DNA of 64,000 bases from Ralstonia sp. 25mfcol4.1 (GTDB lineage Bacteria; Pseudomonadota; Gammaproteobacteria; Burkholderiales; Burkholderiaceae): assembly GCF_900104095.1 (NCBI RefSeq), contig NZ_FNJO01000002.1, positions 589,611 to 653,610 on the forward strand. Direction: 5' to 3'. A program made the translations under genes and the position numbers. Shown here in pieces: positions 49,262 to 57,746 of the stretch. The notes below the pieces were generated by a model. That model ran no database searches. It was given only the letters and a program-made list of their open reading frames with translations, and was not told the DNA's origin. Numbering within the stretch: position 1 is the first letter of the stretch; each line of letters starts with the position of its first letter.

Positions 49262-49425
49262 CCGCTCTCGTGCGCAGTGGGAGAGCGGTTGGGGAGAGGA
49301 CCTGGCGGTTCTGGCTGCTACCCTTGGCCAGTGGGACTGCCCTGCCCTTCCCTCGCCCCTCTCCCCCGCCCTCCCCCGCCCCTCCCCCGCCGTGCGGGCG
49401 AGGGGAGAAAACCATCGCACCGGCT
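49262..49425. repeat. REP-like palindromes inside the MBL-FAD operon
   Basis: The gap between the MBL and FAD oxidoreductase genes (223 bases) holds GTGGGAGAGCGGTTGGGGAG and, near 49375-49410, CCCCTCCCCCGCCGTGCGGGCGAGGGG, the same palindrome family as at 21433 and 26190. No gene is visible there. Confidence 0.7.
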
Positions 49426-49444
49426 TGCGCCTGCTTGCGCTTGC

Positions 49445-50404
49445 TTACGCCTGCAAGGCCGCCCACATTTCCTGATCCCTCTGCGCCGTCCAGATGCGCG
49501 GATGCGTGATGCCGGACGCCTCGTCGAACGCACGCGACACGTCGAACGGCAGGCAGTGCTCGTAGATGAACACGTGGCCGAACTTGGGGTCCATCGACTT
49601 GCGCGTATGCGCCATGGCGGCCTTCAGGTCGAGCTTGTCGGCCACGGCTTCGCGGCCGGCCTGCAGCAGCGTGGTGACGAAATCCTTGGTGTAGGCCAGG
49701 CCCTTGGCCACGTCGGCCGGGGTGGTCAGCGCGGGGCCGCGGCCCGGCACCAGCTTCTCGGGCTGCAGCGCGGCCAGCGCATCGAGCGTGGCCGGCCATT
49801 GTTCGAGCTGGGCGTCGCCGCAGTAGCAGGCGGCGTCGTACTCCACCAGGTCGCCCGAGAACAGCACCTTCTGCTGGGGCAGCCACACCACGGTGTCGCC
49901 CTTGGTGTGCCCGGCGCCCAGGTGGGCGATGCGCACTTCGAGCTTGCCCATGAACAGCGTGATCTCGCGCTCGAAGACCAGCGTCGGCCAGGTCAGGCCC
50001 GGCACGGTTTCCACGCCGGCAAACAGGCGCGGAAAGCGTTCGATCTCGGACTTCATGTCGGCCTCGCCGCGCTCGACGATCATCTCGTAGGTGCCACGGC
50101 TGGCGATGATCTGCTGCGCGCCCTCGGCAAAGTAGGCCGACGCGCCCAGCACGCGCACCGCGTGGTAGTGCGACAGCACCACGTACTTGATCGGCTTGTC
50201 GGTGATCTCGCGGATGCGGGCAATCAGGTCCTGCGCCATGGCCGGCGTGGCGGTGGTGTCCACGATCATCACGCCGTCGTCGCCAATGATCACGCCCGAA
50301 TTGGGGTCGCCCTCGGCCGTATAGGCCCAGGCGTTTTCGGAAAGCTGGGTGAAGGTGATCTGCTTGGCTTCCAGGTCGGCCTGGGATGCGAATGCTTTTG
50401 CCAT
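49445..50404 (-). CDS. MBL-fold protein with only one intact metal site
   Basis: A 319-residue metallo-beta-lactamase-fold protein. The usual HxHxDH motif reads H79YHAVR84; the site-1 histidines H79, H81 and H166 (GAGHTKGD) and the bridging D185 (FSGDLVEYD) are kept. Site-2 ligands are replaced: Asp to V83, His to R84, and the last His by R222 in VPGRGP. A single-metal or redesigned active site is expected. It is the first gene of the unit leading to the FAD monooxygenase, DUF2783 and MFS genes, and diverges from the tandem IclR pair. The substrate is unknown. Confidence 0.88.
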   Translation of the reverse strand: MAKAFASQADLEAKQITFTQLSENAWAYTAEGDPNSGVIIGDDGVMIVDTTATPAMAQDLIARIREITDKPIKYVVLSHYHAVRVLGASAYFAEGAQQIIASRGTYEMIVERGEADMKSEIERFPRLFAGVETVPGLTWPTLVFEREITLFMGKLEVRIAHLGAGHTKGDTVVWLPQQKVLFSGDLVEYDAACYCGDAQLEQWPATLDALAALQPEKLVPGRGPALTTPADVAKGLAYTKDFVTTLLQAGREAVADKLDLKAAMAHTRKSMDPKFGHVFIYEHCLPFDVSRAFDEASGITHPRIWTAQRDQEMWAALQA

Positions 50405-50501
50405 GTCTGCCTCGTTGTCTTCGGTATGGGGATGGATGGGGCGATCACGCTGCGGGATCGGCGTGAATGAATCTTAGGAAGACGGCTATTTTTAGTCAAT
50501 G

Positions 50502-50522
50502 GCAAATACAATTGCTATTTGC
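50502..50522. promoter_or_regulatory. Candidate IclR operator
   Basis: GCAAATA and TATTTGC, perfect 7-bp arms with a 7-base centre, lie in an AT-rich island about 98 bases before the MBL gene and 148 before the first IclR gene. IclR regulators typically bind such palindromes. Confidence 0.55.
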
Positions 50523-50669
50523 TAAATTACCCGCCAGCCCTTGACGCAGCGTGGGCGACGCGGGAAAACCCCGATGCCCAGGGGCCGCCTCAAGCGCCTG
50601 ACAGGCCGCCCGCGGGCGATGCATCGCGTACCATTGGGCTCTTTCCGACAGACAGGGCAGCAAGCAGGC

Positions 50670-51449
50670 ATGGCAAGACCCCCGGGCGAATCCGCCGGCA
50701 AGACACAGCGCGGCATCCAGAGCGTGGAGGTTGGCGGCCGCCTGCTGCAGGCGCTGGCCGATGCACGCCGGCCGCTGGCCCTGGCCGAACTGGCGGCCGC
50801 CGCGCAACTGGCGCCGGCGCAGGCGCATACCTACCTGGTCAGCCTGACGAGGCTCGGGCTCATCAAGCGCGATCATCTCGACGGCAGCTACGAACCCGGG
50901 CCGCTGGCATTGCGCCTGGGCATGTTGCATCTCGATCACACGCCCGCGTACCGCGCGGCCGTGCCGCACGTGCAGGCACTGGCGTCGGCCATCGGCTGGA
51001 ACGTGGCCGTCAGCCTGCCCACGCCGCAGGGGCCGACCATCGTCCATTACGCGTCCGCCGGCTCGCCGCTGCACGTCAACCTGCATGTGGGGACGGTCAT
51101 GGCCCTGGCCACCACGGCCACCGGCCGCACGTACTGCGCGTTTCAGCCGCCAGCGCACTGGCAGCCGATCTGGGTCCAGCAGCAGGCCGGCGCCGCTGCG
51201 GATGCCTTGCCCGCCTTCATGGATCAACTGGCCGCCGTGCGCCAGCGCGGCATGGAACGCAGCATCGATTCGCCCAGCCCGGCCGTCAGCAGCCTGGCGA
51301 TGCCGCTGGTCGATGCCGATGGCACGCTGCACCTGGTGCTGACCGCCATCGGATCCACCGGCGCCATCGACGTCGACTGGCAGGGCCCGGTGGCACGTGC
51401 GCTGCGCAGCGCCATCGACGACATCGCGCAGGCAATGGTGGCGACATGA
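50670..51449 (+). CDS. IclR family regulator, first of a tandem pair
   Basis: A 259-residue IclR-type regulator. The winged helix-turn-helix lies at about residues 15-80 (RGIQSVEVGGRLLQALADARRPLALAELAAAAQLAPAQ, in which the recognition helix is AHTYLVSLTRLG). The C-terminal effector-binding GAF-like domain spans about 85-255. I prefer the ATG at 50670; a longer frame adds 43 Arg-rich residues with no IclR similarity. It diverges from the MBL/FAD operon, which is the likely target. The stop overlaps the next IclR gene (ATGA). Confidence 0.9.
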   Translation: MARPPGESAGKTQRGIQSVEVGGRLLQALADARRPLALAELAAAAQLAPAQAHTYLVSLTRLGLIKRDHLDGSYEPGPLALRLGMLHLDHTPAYRAAVPHVQALASAIGWNVAVSLPTPQGPTIVHYASAGSPLHVNLHVGTVMALATTATGRTYCAFQPPAHWQPIWVQQQAGAAADALPAFMDQLAAVRQRGMERSIDSPSPAVSSLAMPLVDADGTLHLVLTAIGSTGAIDVDWQGPVARALRSAIDDIAQAMVAT

Positions 51450-52243
51450 CCGAACTGGAAGACAGCAAACCCCAGCGCGGCATCCAGTCGCTCGACAATA
51501 CCGGGCAGTTGCTCAATGCGCTGGCCGACGCCGGCCGTCCGCTGTCGCTGGGCGAACTGGCGCGCGCCGCCGGCATGGCGCCGGCCAAGGCGTTCCCGCA
51601 TCTGGTCAGCCTGCAGAAGATCGGCCTGCTGACGCGCAATGCCGACGGCGATTTCGAGGCCGGCATGCTGGCGCTGGAGATGGGCCTGGTGGCGCTGCAG
51701 CGCCTGTCGCCCACGCGCGAGGCCGAGCCCGAGGTGGTGGCGCTGGCGCATGCCACCGGGCTGTCGGTGGCGATGGCGGTGTTCGGCCCCCTGGGGCCCA
51801 CGGTGATCCGGCTGGAAGAAGCGTCGCGTCCGCAGCACGTCAGCCTGCGCGTGGGCACGGTGCTGTCGATGGTCAACACGGCCATCGGCCGCACGTTTGC
51901 CGCCCATCTGCCCGACGACGTACTGACCCAGGCGCTGGCGCAGGATGCGATCCGCATGGCGGGCGCGCCCGTGGATACGGCGATTCAGCAGGCCGCCATC
52001 CCGCGCTGGCGCAATATCCGCGACGACGGCATCGACAACGCCGTCAGCCGTCCCGTGCCCGGCATCGACACACTGGCCGCCCCGGTGTTCGACCACACCG
52101 GCGCGCTGGCGCTGGTCATCGCCGTGATGGGCAGCAGCGGCAGCTTCGACAGCGCGCTGGACGGCGATGTGGCCCAACTGGTCAGGCAGGCGGCGCGGCG
52201 GTTGTCGTGGCGGTTCGGGGCGATGGGCGCCAGCGGGGGCTGA
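51446..52243 (+). CDS. IclR family regulator, second of a tandem pair
   Basis: A 265-residue IclR regulator clearly paralogous to its upstream neighbour: PQRGIQSLDNTGQLLNALADAGRPLSLGELARAAGMAPAKA aligns with the first gene's N-terminus. The C-terminal domain includes HVSLRVGTVLSMVNTAIGRTFAAH, the conserved effector-domain region. The ATGA overlap means the two are translated together and could form hetero-oligomers. It ends convergent with the SulP transporter. Confidence 0.9.
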   Translation: MTELEDSKPQRGIQSLDNTGQLLNALADAGRPLSLGELARAAGMAPAKAFPHLVSLQKIGLLTRNADGDFEAGMLALEMGLVALQRLSPTREAEPEVVALAHATGLSVAMAVFGPLGPTVIRLEEASRPQHVSLRVGTVLSMVNTAIGRTFAAHLPDDVLTQALAQDAIRMAGAPVDTAIQQAAIPRWRNIRDDGIDNAVSRPVPGIDTLAAPVFDHTGALALVIAVMGSSGSFDSALDGDVAQLVRQAARRLSWRFGAMGASGG

Positions 52244-52285
52244 CGCGGCGTACCGCCCCGCCGTGTGCCGTGCCTCGCTCCATCG

Positions 52286-54028
52286 TCATTCGTCCAGCTT
52301 CCGGGCACCGATGCTGGCCAGATAGTCGTCCACGGCGCTCCCCACGGTGGGATGGAAGCAATCGTTGGGGAATGTCTCGGTCAGCTCGAAGCGCCGCAGC
52401 TTGTCGCGGACGGGGTCCTTCATTTCCGCGAAATGCAGAGCCACGCCGTCCGCCGCCAGGTTCTGGCTCAGTTCGCGCAGCATGTCGGCCGACGTGACGT
52501 CCACGCTGGTGACCGGCTCGGCCGCCACCACCACCCAGCGCACCGGCTTCGGCGCCGCCTCCACGGCCTCTGTCAGGCGCTGCTGGAACAGTTCGGCATT
52601 GGCAAAGAACAGCGGCGCGTCCCAGCGGAACAACACCAGCCCGTCGATCAGCGCCGCATGGGGATAGCGTTTCAGGTCGTGGTAGCCGCGCAGGCCCGGC
52701 ACCCGGCCCAGTACCGCGAAGTGCGGCCGCCAGCCGTCCCACAGGAATTCGATCACGGCCAGGACCACGGCCAGGCAGATGCCGGGAATCGTGCCGAATA
52801 CGGCCACGGCGGCAAAGCACAGCATCGACAGCCAGAACTCCCACTGCTGGATGCGATAGATGCGCTGCAGGTCCCTGAACTCGAACAGGCCGATGGCCGC
52901 GGCGATCACCACGGCGGCCAGCGCGCTGTTGGGCAGGTAGCGCAGCAGGTTCGGCGCCACCAGCAGCAGGGCCGCCACGGCAATGGCGCCAACCACGCCA
53001 GTCAGCTGCGTACGGGCGCCGGCTGCCTCGGCCACCGGCGTGCGCGACGCGCTGCTGCTGATCGGAAACCCCTGGAACAGCCCGGCCGCCAGGTTTGCCA
53101 CGCCCAGGCCCACCATCTCCTGATTCGGATCCACCCGCGTATGGGTGCGCGCGGCATAGGTGCGCGACAGCACGCTGGTATCGGCAAAGGCGATCAGCGC
53201 CACGGCACAGCCGCCCAGCACGATCCGGACGATATCCACCCCGCTGAACCACGGCAGCGCGAACGTCGGCAGCCCCTGCGGGATCTCGCCCAGCACCTTC
53301 ACGCCTTGGCTATCCAATCGGAACACGCTGACCGCCAGCGTCGCCAGCACCACGGCGATCAGGATGCCCGGCACGCGCTCGAATCGTTTGAGAAAGAGGA
53401 TCAACACCAGGCTGGCAGCGCCCACGGCGAAGCTGTACCAGTTGGTCTTGCCATCGGCGATGGCCTGCGCCAGCCACCACAGCTCGCGCAGCGGCCCGGC
53501 ATCGTCGATCTTGATCGCGAACAGCTTTGGCAGCTGGCTGACCAGCACCGTCAGCGCGATGCCATTCATATAGCCGTAGCGGATCGGCTTGGACAGCAGT
53601 TCGGTAATGAACCCCAGCCGCAGCAGGCCCAGCACGATGCAGAACAGGCCCGCGACGATGGCCATCAGGCTGGCGGTGGCCACGGCACGCATCGGGTCTC
53701 CGCCGGACATGCCCAGCACCACCGCCAGGATCGGCGCGGCCAGCGCGGAATCGGGCCCAAGTACCAGGATGCGGCTTGGCCCGAACAGCGCATAGGCCAG
53801 CAGCGGGATGATCGTCGCGTAGAGCCCGTACACGCCGGGCACGCCCGACGCCTCGGCATAGGCGATGCCCACCGGCACCAGCATCGTGGTCAGGACCAGC
53901 CCGGCAGCGAGGTCACGCGGCAGCCAGGCTGCCTCGTAGGTGCGCAGCATGGCCAGTCCGGGCAGCCAGCGCAGCCAGTGGGCGGCCGGCGCGTGGGCGG
54001 GCGTTGGAGTAGGCGCGGTGGATGCCAT
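52286..54028 (-). CDS. SulP family inorganic anion transporter
   Basis: A 580-residue SulP/SLC26-type transporter. The N-terminal membrane domain (about 25-415) has VPVGIAYAEASGVPGVYGLYATIIPLLAYALFGPSRILVLGPDSALA, the sulfate-transporter signature. A C-terminal STAS domain, about 440-560, includes SVDVTSADMLRELSQNL. The ATG at 54028 follows AAGGG; the longer frame is spurious. Substrates of the family include sulfate, bicarbonate and dicarboxylates. The actual anion is unknown. Confidence 0.92.
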   Translation of the reverse strand: MASTAPTPTPAHAPAAHWLRWLPGLAMLRTYEAAWLPRDLAAGLVLTTMLVPVGIAYAEASGVPGVYGLYATIIPLLAYALFGPSRILVLGPDSALAAPILAVVLGMSGGDPMRAVATASLMAIVAGLFCIVLGLLRLGFITELLSKPIRYGYMNGIALTVLVSQLPKLFAIKIDDAGPLRELWWLAQAIADGKTNWYSFAVGAASLVLILFLKRFERVPGILIAVVLATLAVSVFRLDSQGVKVLGEIPQGLPTFALPWFSGVDIVRIVLGGCAVALIAFADTSVLSRTYAARTHTRVDPNQEMVGLGVANLAAGLFQGFPISSSASRTPVAEAAGARTQLTGVVGAIAVAALLLVAPNLLRYLPNSALAAVVIAAAIGLFEFRDLQRIYRIQQWEFWLSMLCFAAVAVFGTIPGICLAVVLAVIEFLWDGWRPHFAVLGRVPGLRGYHDLKRYPHAALIDGLVLFRWDAPLFFANAELFQQRLTEAVEAAPKPVRWVVVAAEPVTSVDVTSADMLRELSQNLAADGVALHFAEMKDPVRDKLRRFELTETFPNDCFHPTVGSAVDDYLASIGARKLDE

Positions 54029-54262
54029 GGGACCCTTTTGTTGGTAGTGACACGCCGGAGATCGGTGTGATTCAGCATAGGTCTCGCATCCGCCAAAGCA
54101 AGCGCGCAAATGTGGCGCGTGACATACCTTCCCGCCCGGCACCCGGCACCCCTACGGCCCCGACAGCCGGGCCGGGGCGATCACGCCGTCAACCAAGGCC
54201 ACCCTCAGGCGCGCCTCGATCGACGATAAAGGACGACGCCATGTGGATCGGCGGTGGCGGGC

Positions 54263-55030
54263 TCAGCACAGGTGCAGCGCCACGCCGGCGCGCTCGCACA
54301 GGTGCGGCAGCGTCGGCAGCGCTTCGGTGGCTTCGGCGTCCGTGAACAGGTGGTCGATCTGGTCCAGACCGGCCACACGGCACGGCGCGTTGCGCAGGCA
54401 CTTGCTGCTGTCGGCCAGCAGCACGCGCAAATGGCTGTGCGACAGCAGCACCTGACTCAATTCGGCCTCTTCCGGCTGGAATTCGTAGAACGTGCCGTCA
54501 GCGTCGATGCCGGCGGCGCTGCAGATCGCCACATGCGCGCGAAAACGTCGTACAAAATCCAAGGTGGCACTGCCCATCACATCGAAATCGCCGCCACGCA
54601 GCCGTCCGCCAGACACCCAGGTTTCGATGCGGGGCTTGTCGGCCAGCGCATGGACGGCGCCCAGGTTGTTGGTGATCACGCGCAGGGGCAGGTCGTCCGG
54701 CAGTGCGCGGGCAAAGTCGGCCACCGTGGTGCCATAGCCCAGGAAGACCGTGGCATCGGCCTCGACGATGCCGATGGCCACCTCGGCAATGCGCCGCTTG
54801 CGCTCGACATGCGCGGTACTGCGTTGCAGGTAGCTGATGTTGTGCTGGCTGGCCGGCAGGCTCAGCCCGCCGTGCATCCGTCGCGCCAGACCCTGCACGC
54901 TCAGTTCGTTGATGTCGCGCCGGATGGTCTGGCTGCTGACGCCAAAGCGGCTGGCCAGTTGTTCGGTACTGAGGTAGCCGGCATCGTTCAGCCAGCCGAA
55001 GATTTCACGTTGCCGCAGGGTCAGGCTCAT
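54263..55030 (-). CDS. DeoR family regulator
   Basis: A 255-residue DeoR-type repressor. The N-terminal helix-turn-helix is LRQREIFGWLNDAGYLSTEQLASRFGVSSQTIRRDINEL with the family SVQGLARRMHGG linker. The C-terminal DeoRC sensor domain includes VFLGYGTTVADFARALP. These regulators generally respond to phosphorylated sugars or sugar alcohols. It lies 86 bases after the TonB receptor gene, and a TTCATTCG/CGAACGAA repeat sits over its promoter. No sugar-metabolism gene is adjacent, so the target is unclear. Confidence 0.92.
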   Translation of the reverse strand: MSLTLRQREIFGWLNDAGYLSTEQLASRFGVSSQTIRRDINELSVQGLARRMHGGLSLPASQHNISYLQRSTAHVERKRRIAEVAIGIVEADATVFLGYGTTVADFARALPDDLPLRVITNNLGAVHALADKPRIETWVSGGRLRGGDFDVMGSATLDFVRRFRAHVAICSAAGIDADGTFYEFQPEEAELSQVLLSHSHLRVLLADSSKCLRNAPCRVAGLDQIDHLFTDAEATEALPTLPHLCERAGVALHLC

Positions 55031-55035
55031 CGACG

Positions 55036-55066
55036 TTCATTCGCTCACTTTGCATGGTCGAACGAA
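55036..55066. promoter_or_regulatory. Candidate DeoR operator
   Basis: TTCATTCG (55036-55043) and CGAACGAA (55059-55066) form an imperfect inverted repeat with a 15-base centre, ending 6 bases before the DeoR start. TTCG-type half-sites are known for GlpR/DeoR proteins; autoregulation is inferred. Confidence 0.45.
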
Positions 55067-55116
55067 AATGTAAGCGCGCGATGTGACGTTTCCGTGACAG
55101 TCATGCCCTCCCCCAC

Positions 55117-57339
55117 TCAGAAGTAGACGTTCGCCGACAGTTCCGCCGAGCGCGGACGACCCAGCAGCCGCTGCTGGCCGCCGTTGGAGAACGATTCGGC
55201 GTAGTCGCGGTTGAACAGGTTGTAGACGCGCAGCGTCAGCGCCGCCTGTTTGGTCACGCGCCACGACAGCGCGGTATCGACCGTCGTATAGCTGGGCACG
55301 CGCACCTTGTTGGCCGTGTCCGCATAGCGGCCGCCCACGTAACGCAGGCCCGCGGCGAACGTCCATTGCGGCATGACATTCCAGCTCAGCCAGGCGTTGG
55401 CGGCCTGCTGGGGCACGCTGGCCGGCACATTGCCGGCACGCGACACCGCCACGCCGCCCACCGACTCGGTGAAGTCGTCGTAGCGCGCGCGCAGCACCGT
55501 GCCGTTGACGTCCAGGCGCAGGCCGCGCAGCACTTCCACGCTGGCCGATGCCTCCAGCCCGCGCGACGACTGTTGGCCCACCTGCTGGGTGACCGTCGGA
55601 TTGACCGGGTCGCGCGACAGCAGGTTGTTCTTGCGGATCTCGTAGGCCGCCAGTGTCCATTCGCCGCGACGGCCCCAGAACGCCTGCTTCACCCCCACTT
55701 CCACCTGCTTGCCGGTGGCCAGTTCGAAATTGCGCTGCGCGTCGTTCGTCGTCACCAGCGCGCCAAGCGGATCGGTGGCCGTGGCGTACTGCGCGTAGAC
55801 CGACAGCGCCGGCGTGAACTGGTACACCGTGCCCACGCGCCACGTTGTGTTGGCGAAGGTCTTCTCCCAGCCCGTGTCGGCGACCAGATCGGTGCGGTAC
55901 AGCCGGGCGTGGTCAAAGCGCACGCCGCCGATCACCGACCACTGCGGCGTAAAGGAAATACGATGCTCGCCGAACAGCGCGTACTGCGTGGTATTGGTAC
56001 GCAGGCGCGGCGAGGTGACGATGCCCGGCGGGCTGAAGAACATCCCCGGATCGAAGTCGTACGCATTGACCGTCGACGATCCGCCATACGGCGAATTGTT
56101 CGAATGGGTGAAGTTGATCTTGTTGATGTCGAAGCCGACCGTCGTGGCGTTCTCCAGCCCGAACAGCCGGCTCTTGACAGTCAGGTCCGCGCGGTTGCCC
56201 ACCTGCTCCTGGTCGTGCAGGATTTCCAGATAGTCAGTGCGGCGCACCTGCGACGTTGCCGGCTGGAACGCGTAGGTCTCGCTGTCGCGCCAGTGGCGGT
56301 GGCTGGTCAGGTAATAGAACTGGTTGCGCACCGTGACGCGGTCGTTGGGCGTCCATTCGGCGCTCAGGCGCGTCCAGCGGTCGCGGTAGCTGATCTGGGC
56401 ATCGCCCACGTTGTAGTTCTTCTTGCGCAGCGACGTGTCCAGGCTGCCGTTCACCAGCGGCACGCCGAAGTACTGCTGCGGATGCTGGGTGCCGTCGTCA
56501 TAGGACAGCGTCAGGTTGAAGTCCGGATTGACGTCCAGCCGTACCGACGCCGACACCATCAGGTTGTTCGAATCCCCGCGATCGACCCAGCCGGCGGAGC
56601 GGTTGTAGGCGGTGGCGAAGCGGTACGACAGGTTGTCGTTGACCCTGCCGCCGCTGTCGAACGCCACGCGTGCGGTCTTCTCGGCGCCGCCGGTGAGCTG
56701 GAGTTCGTTCTCGATGGGTCCGCGGATCGGCTTCTTCTGCACCACGTTGACCACGCCGCCGATAGCCCCTTCGCCATACATGACCGATGCCGGCCCGCGC
56801 AGCACTTCGATGCGATCCACCGACCAGGTATCGAACGGGAACGTGACGGTGCCCGAGGCCACGTACATGCGCGTGCCGTCGAGCAGCTGCATGACCGAGC
56901 CCTGGCCGGAGAAGCCACGGGCCGTCAGCGACGTGCCACCGTTGCCGGGCGCCGGGTTGCCCGTGATGCCGGTGGCGCGCGTCACCGCCTCGCGCACGGA
57001 CTGGTCGCCGCGCGCACGGATCGTCTCGCCGCTGAGCACTTCGACGCTGGCCGGTGTTTCCAGCGGGGTCAGGCCCAGACGGCTGCCTGTGTATTCGGGC
57101 GTGGACAGGGCTAGCCCGGGCTGGTCGGCCCCAGCCGACCCGCTGACCGTGACAGCCGGCAGCGTGCCTGCCTTCCGGTCGGGAGCGGCCTCCTGGGCCC
57201 ATGCACCAGGGAAATTGAGGCTGGCGACGGCGCCAAGCGAGGCAGCCAGCAGGTGCGGTCGACGCGCAGGCGCCGAGCCTGAGCGAAACTGGGCTGGGCG
57301 CGGGCGGCCGGCGGAAGGCGCGGACAGGTTGTGTGTCAT
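55117..57339 (-). CDS. TonB-dependent receptor under a cobalamin riboswitch
   Basis: A 740-residue outer-membrane receptor. The N-terminal signal lies at about 25-50 (LLAASLGAVASLNFPGAWAQ). A TonB-box-like TLPAVTVSG follows, then the plug (VREAVTRATGITGNPAPGNGG, IEVLRGPASVMYGEGAIGGVVNVV). The 22-strand barrel ends LSANVYF. By sequence it resembles siderophore receptors of the FhuA/FpvA kind. The cobalamin riboswitch in its leader instead points to a vitamin B12 or corrinoid role, like BtuB. The ATG at 57339 has no strong Shine-Dalgarno, consistent with translational control. Confidence 0.9.
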   Translation of the reverse strand: MTHNLSAPSAGRPRPAQFRSGSAPARRPHLLAASLGAVASLNFPGAWAQEAAPDRKAGTLPAVTVSGSAGADQPGLALSTPEYTGSRLGLTPLETPASVEVLSGETIRARGDQSVREAVTRATGITGNPAPGNGGTSLTARGFSGQGSVMQLLDGTRMYVASGTVTFPFDTWSVDRIEVLRGPASVMYGEGAIGGVVNVVQKKPIRGPIENELQLTGGAEKTARVAFDSGGRVNDNLSYRFATAYNRSAGWVDRGDSNNLMVSASVRLDVNPDFNLTLSYDDGTQHPQQYFGVPLVNGSLDTSLRKKNYNVGDAQISYRDRWTRLSAEWTPNDRVTVRNQFYYLTSHRHWRDSETYAFQPATSQVRRTDYLEILHDQEQVGNRADLTVKSRLFGLENATTVGFDINKINFTHSNNSPYGGSSTVNAYDFDPGMFFSPPGIVTSPRLRTNTTQYALFGEHRISFTPQWSVIGGVRFDHARLYRTDLVADTGWEKTFANTTWRVGTVYQFTPALSVYAQYATATDPLGALVTTNDAQRNFELATGKQVEVGVKQAFWGRRGEWTLAAYEIRKNNLLSRDPVNPTVTQQVGQQSSRGLEASASVEVLRGLRLDVNGTVLRARYDDFTESVGGVAVSRAGNVPASVPQQAANAWLSWNVMPQWTFAAGLRYVGGRYADTANKVRVPSYTTVDTALSWRVTKQAALTLRVYNLFNRDYAESFSNGGQQRLLGRPRSAELSANVYF

Positions 57340-57346
57340 CGTGAAG

Positions 57347-57364
57347 CCGGACGACCCCGCCCGG
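57347..57364 (-). promoter_or_regulatory. Hairpin just before the TonB receptor start (expression platform)
   Basis: On the minus strand CCGGGCG pairs with CGTCCGG (one G-U pair) around GGGT, so the only G-rich ribosome-binding candidate is buried 8 bases before the ATG. It would fit translational repression by the riboswitch upstream. Confidence 0.45.
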
Positions 57365-57385
57365 ACAATAGGAATCGATGATGAC

Positions 57386-57590
57386 AACAGGCCGGTATCC
57401 GGGCTTGCAGGGCGGCGCTCGCGCGCCGGGGATGCCATCGCCTTCCCGCGCCATGTGCTGGCACAGTGACCGCCGATCGCTAGGGATCGGCCTGACGGTT
57501 CCCAACCTGCTTACCGTTGCGGGGGCAGCACAGGCATGGCCGTTTTCGTCGAAATCTGGACGATCGACGGCGCACCTGTTTCCCGTTTAA
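57386..57590 (-). promoter_or_regulatory. Cobalamin riboswitch
   Basis: Read on the minus strand, the leader contains in order GGGAAACAGGTG (57573-57584), GTGCTGCCCCCGCAACGGTAAG (57510-57531), the B12-box region GGTCACTGTGC (57461-57471), GCGGGAAGGCG (57439-57449) and AAGCCCGGATACCGGCCTG (57388-57406). These are the conserved blocks of the AdoCbl riboswitch class in the correct order. It ends about 46 bases before the receptor start codon. Binding of B12 should lower receptor expression. Confidence 0.92.
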
Positions 57591-57648
57591 CCGGCGAGTC
57601 GCTCGCCGGCACCTGCAGTCACGGTCGGCACACGAGGACCGTGTGCCG
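57591..57648. other. Two perfect hairpins between the ABC ATPase gene and riboswitch
   Basis: CCGGCGAG/CTCGCCGG with a 3-base loop (57591-57609) and CGGCACACG/CGTGTGCCG with a 5-base loop (57626-57648). Either could end the amino-acid transporter transcript, but neither has a T-run. Confidence 0.45.
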
Positions 57649-57746
57649 CGGTGCGCATTCTACCTGCAACAGATTTGATGCAAACGCGACAAAAGGACAC
57701 GTGCCTGGCGTGCCAGCCGGGCGGGCCGGGCGGGCCGGCGCACGCC

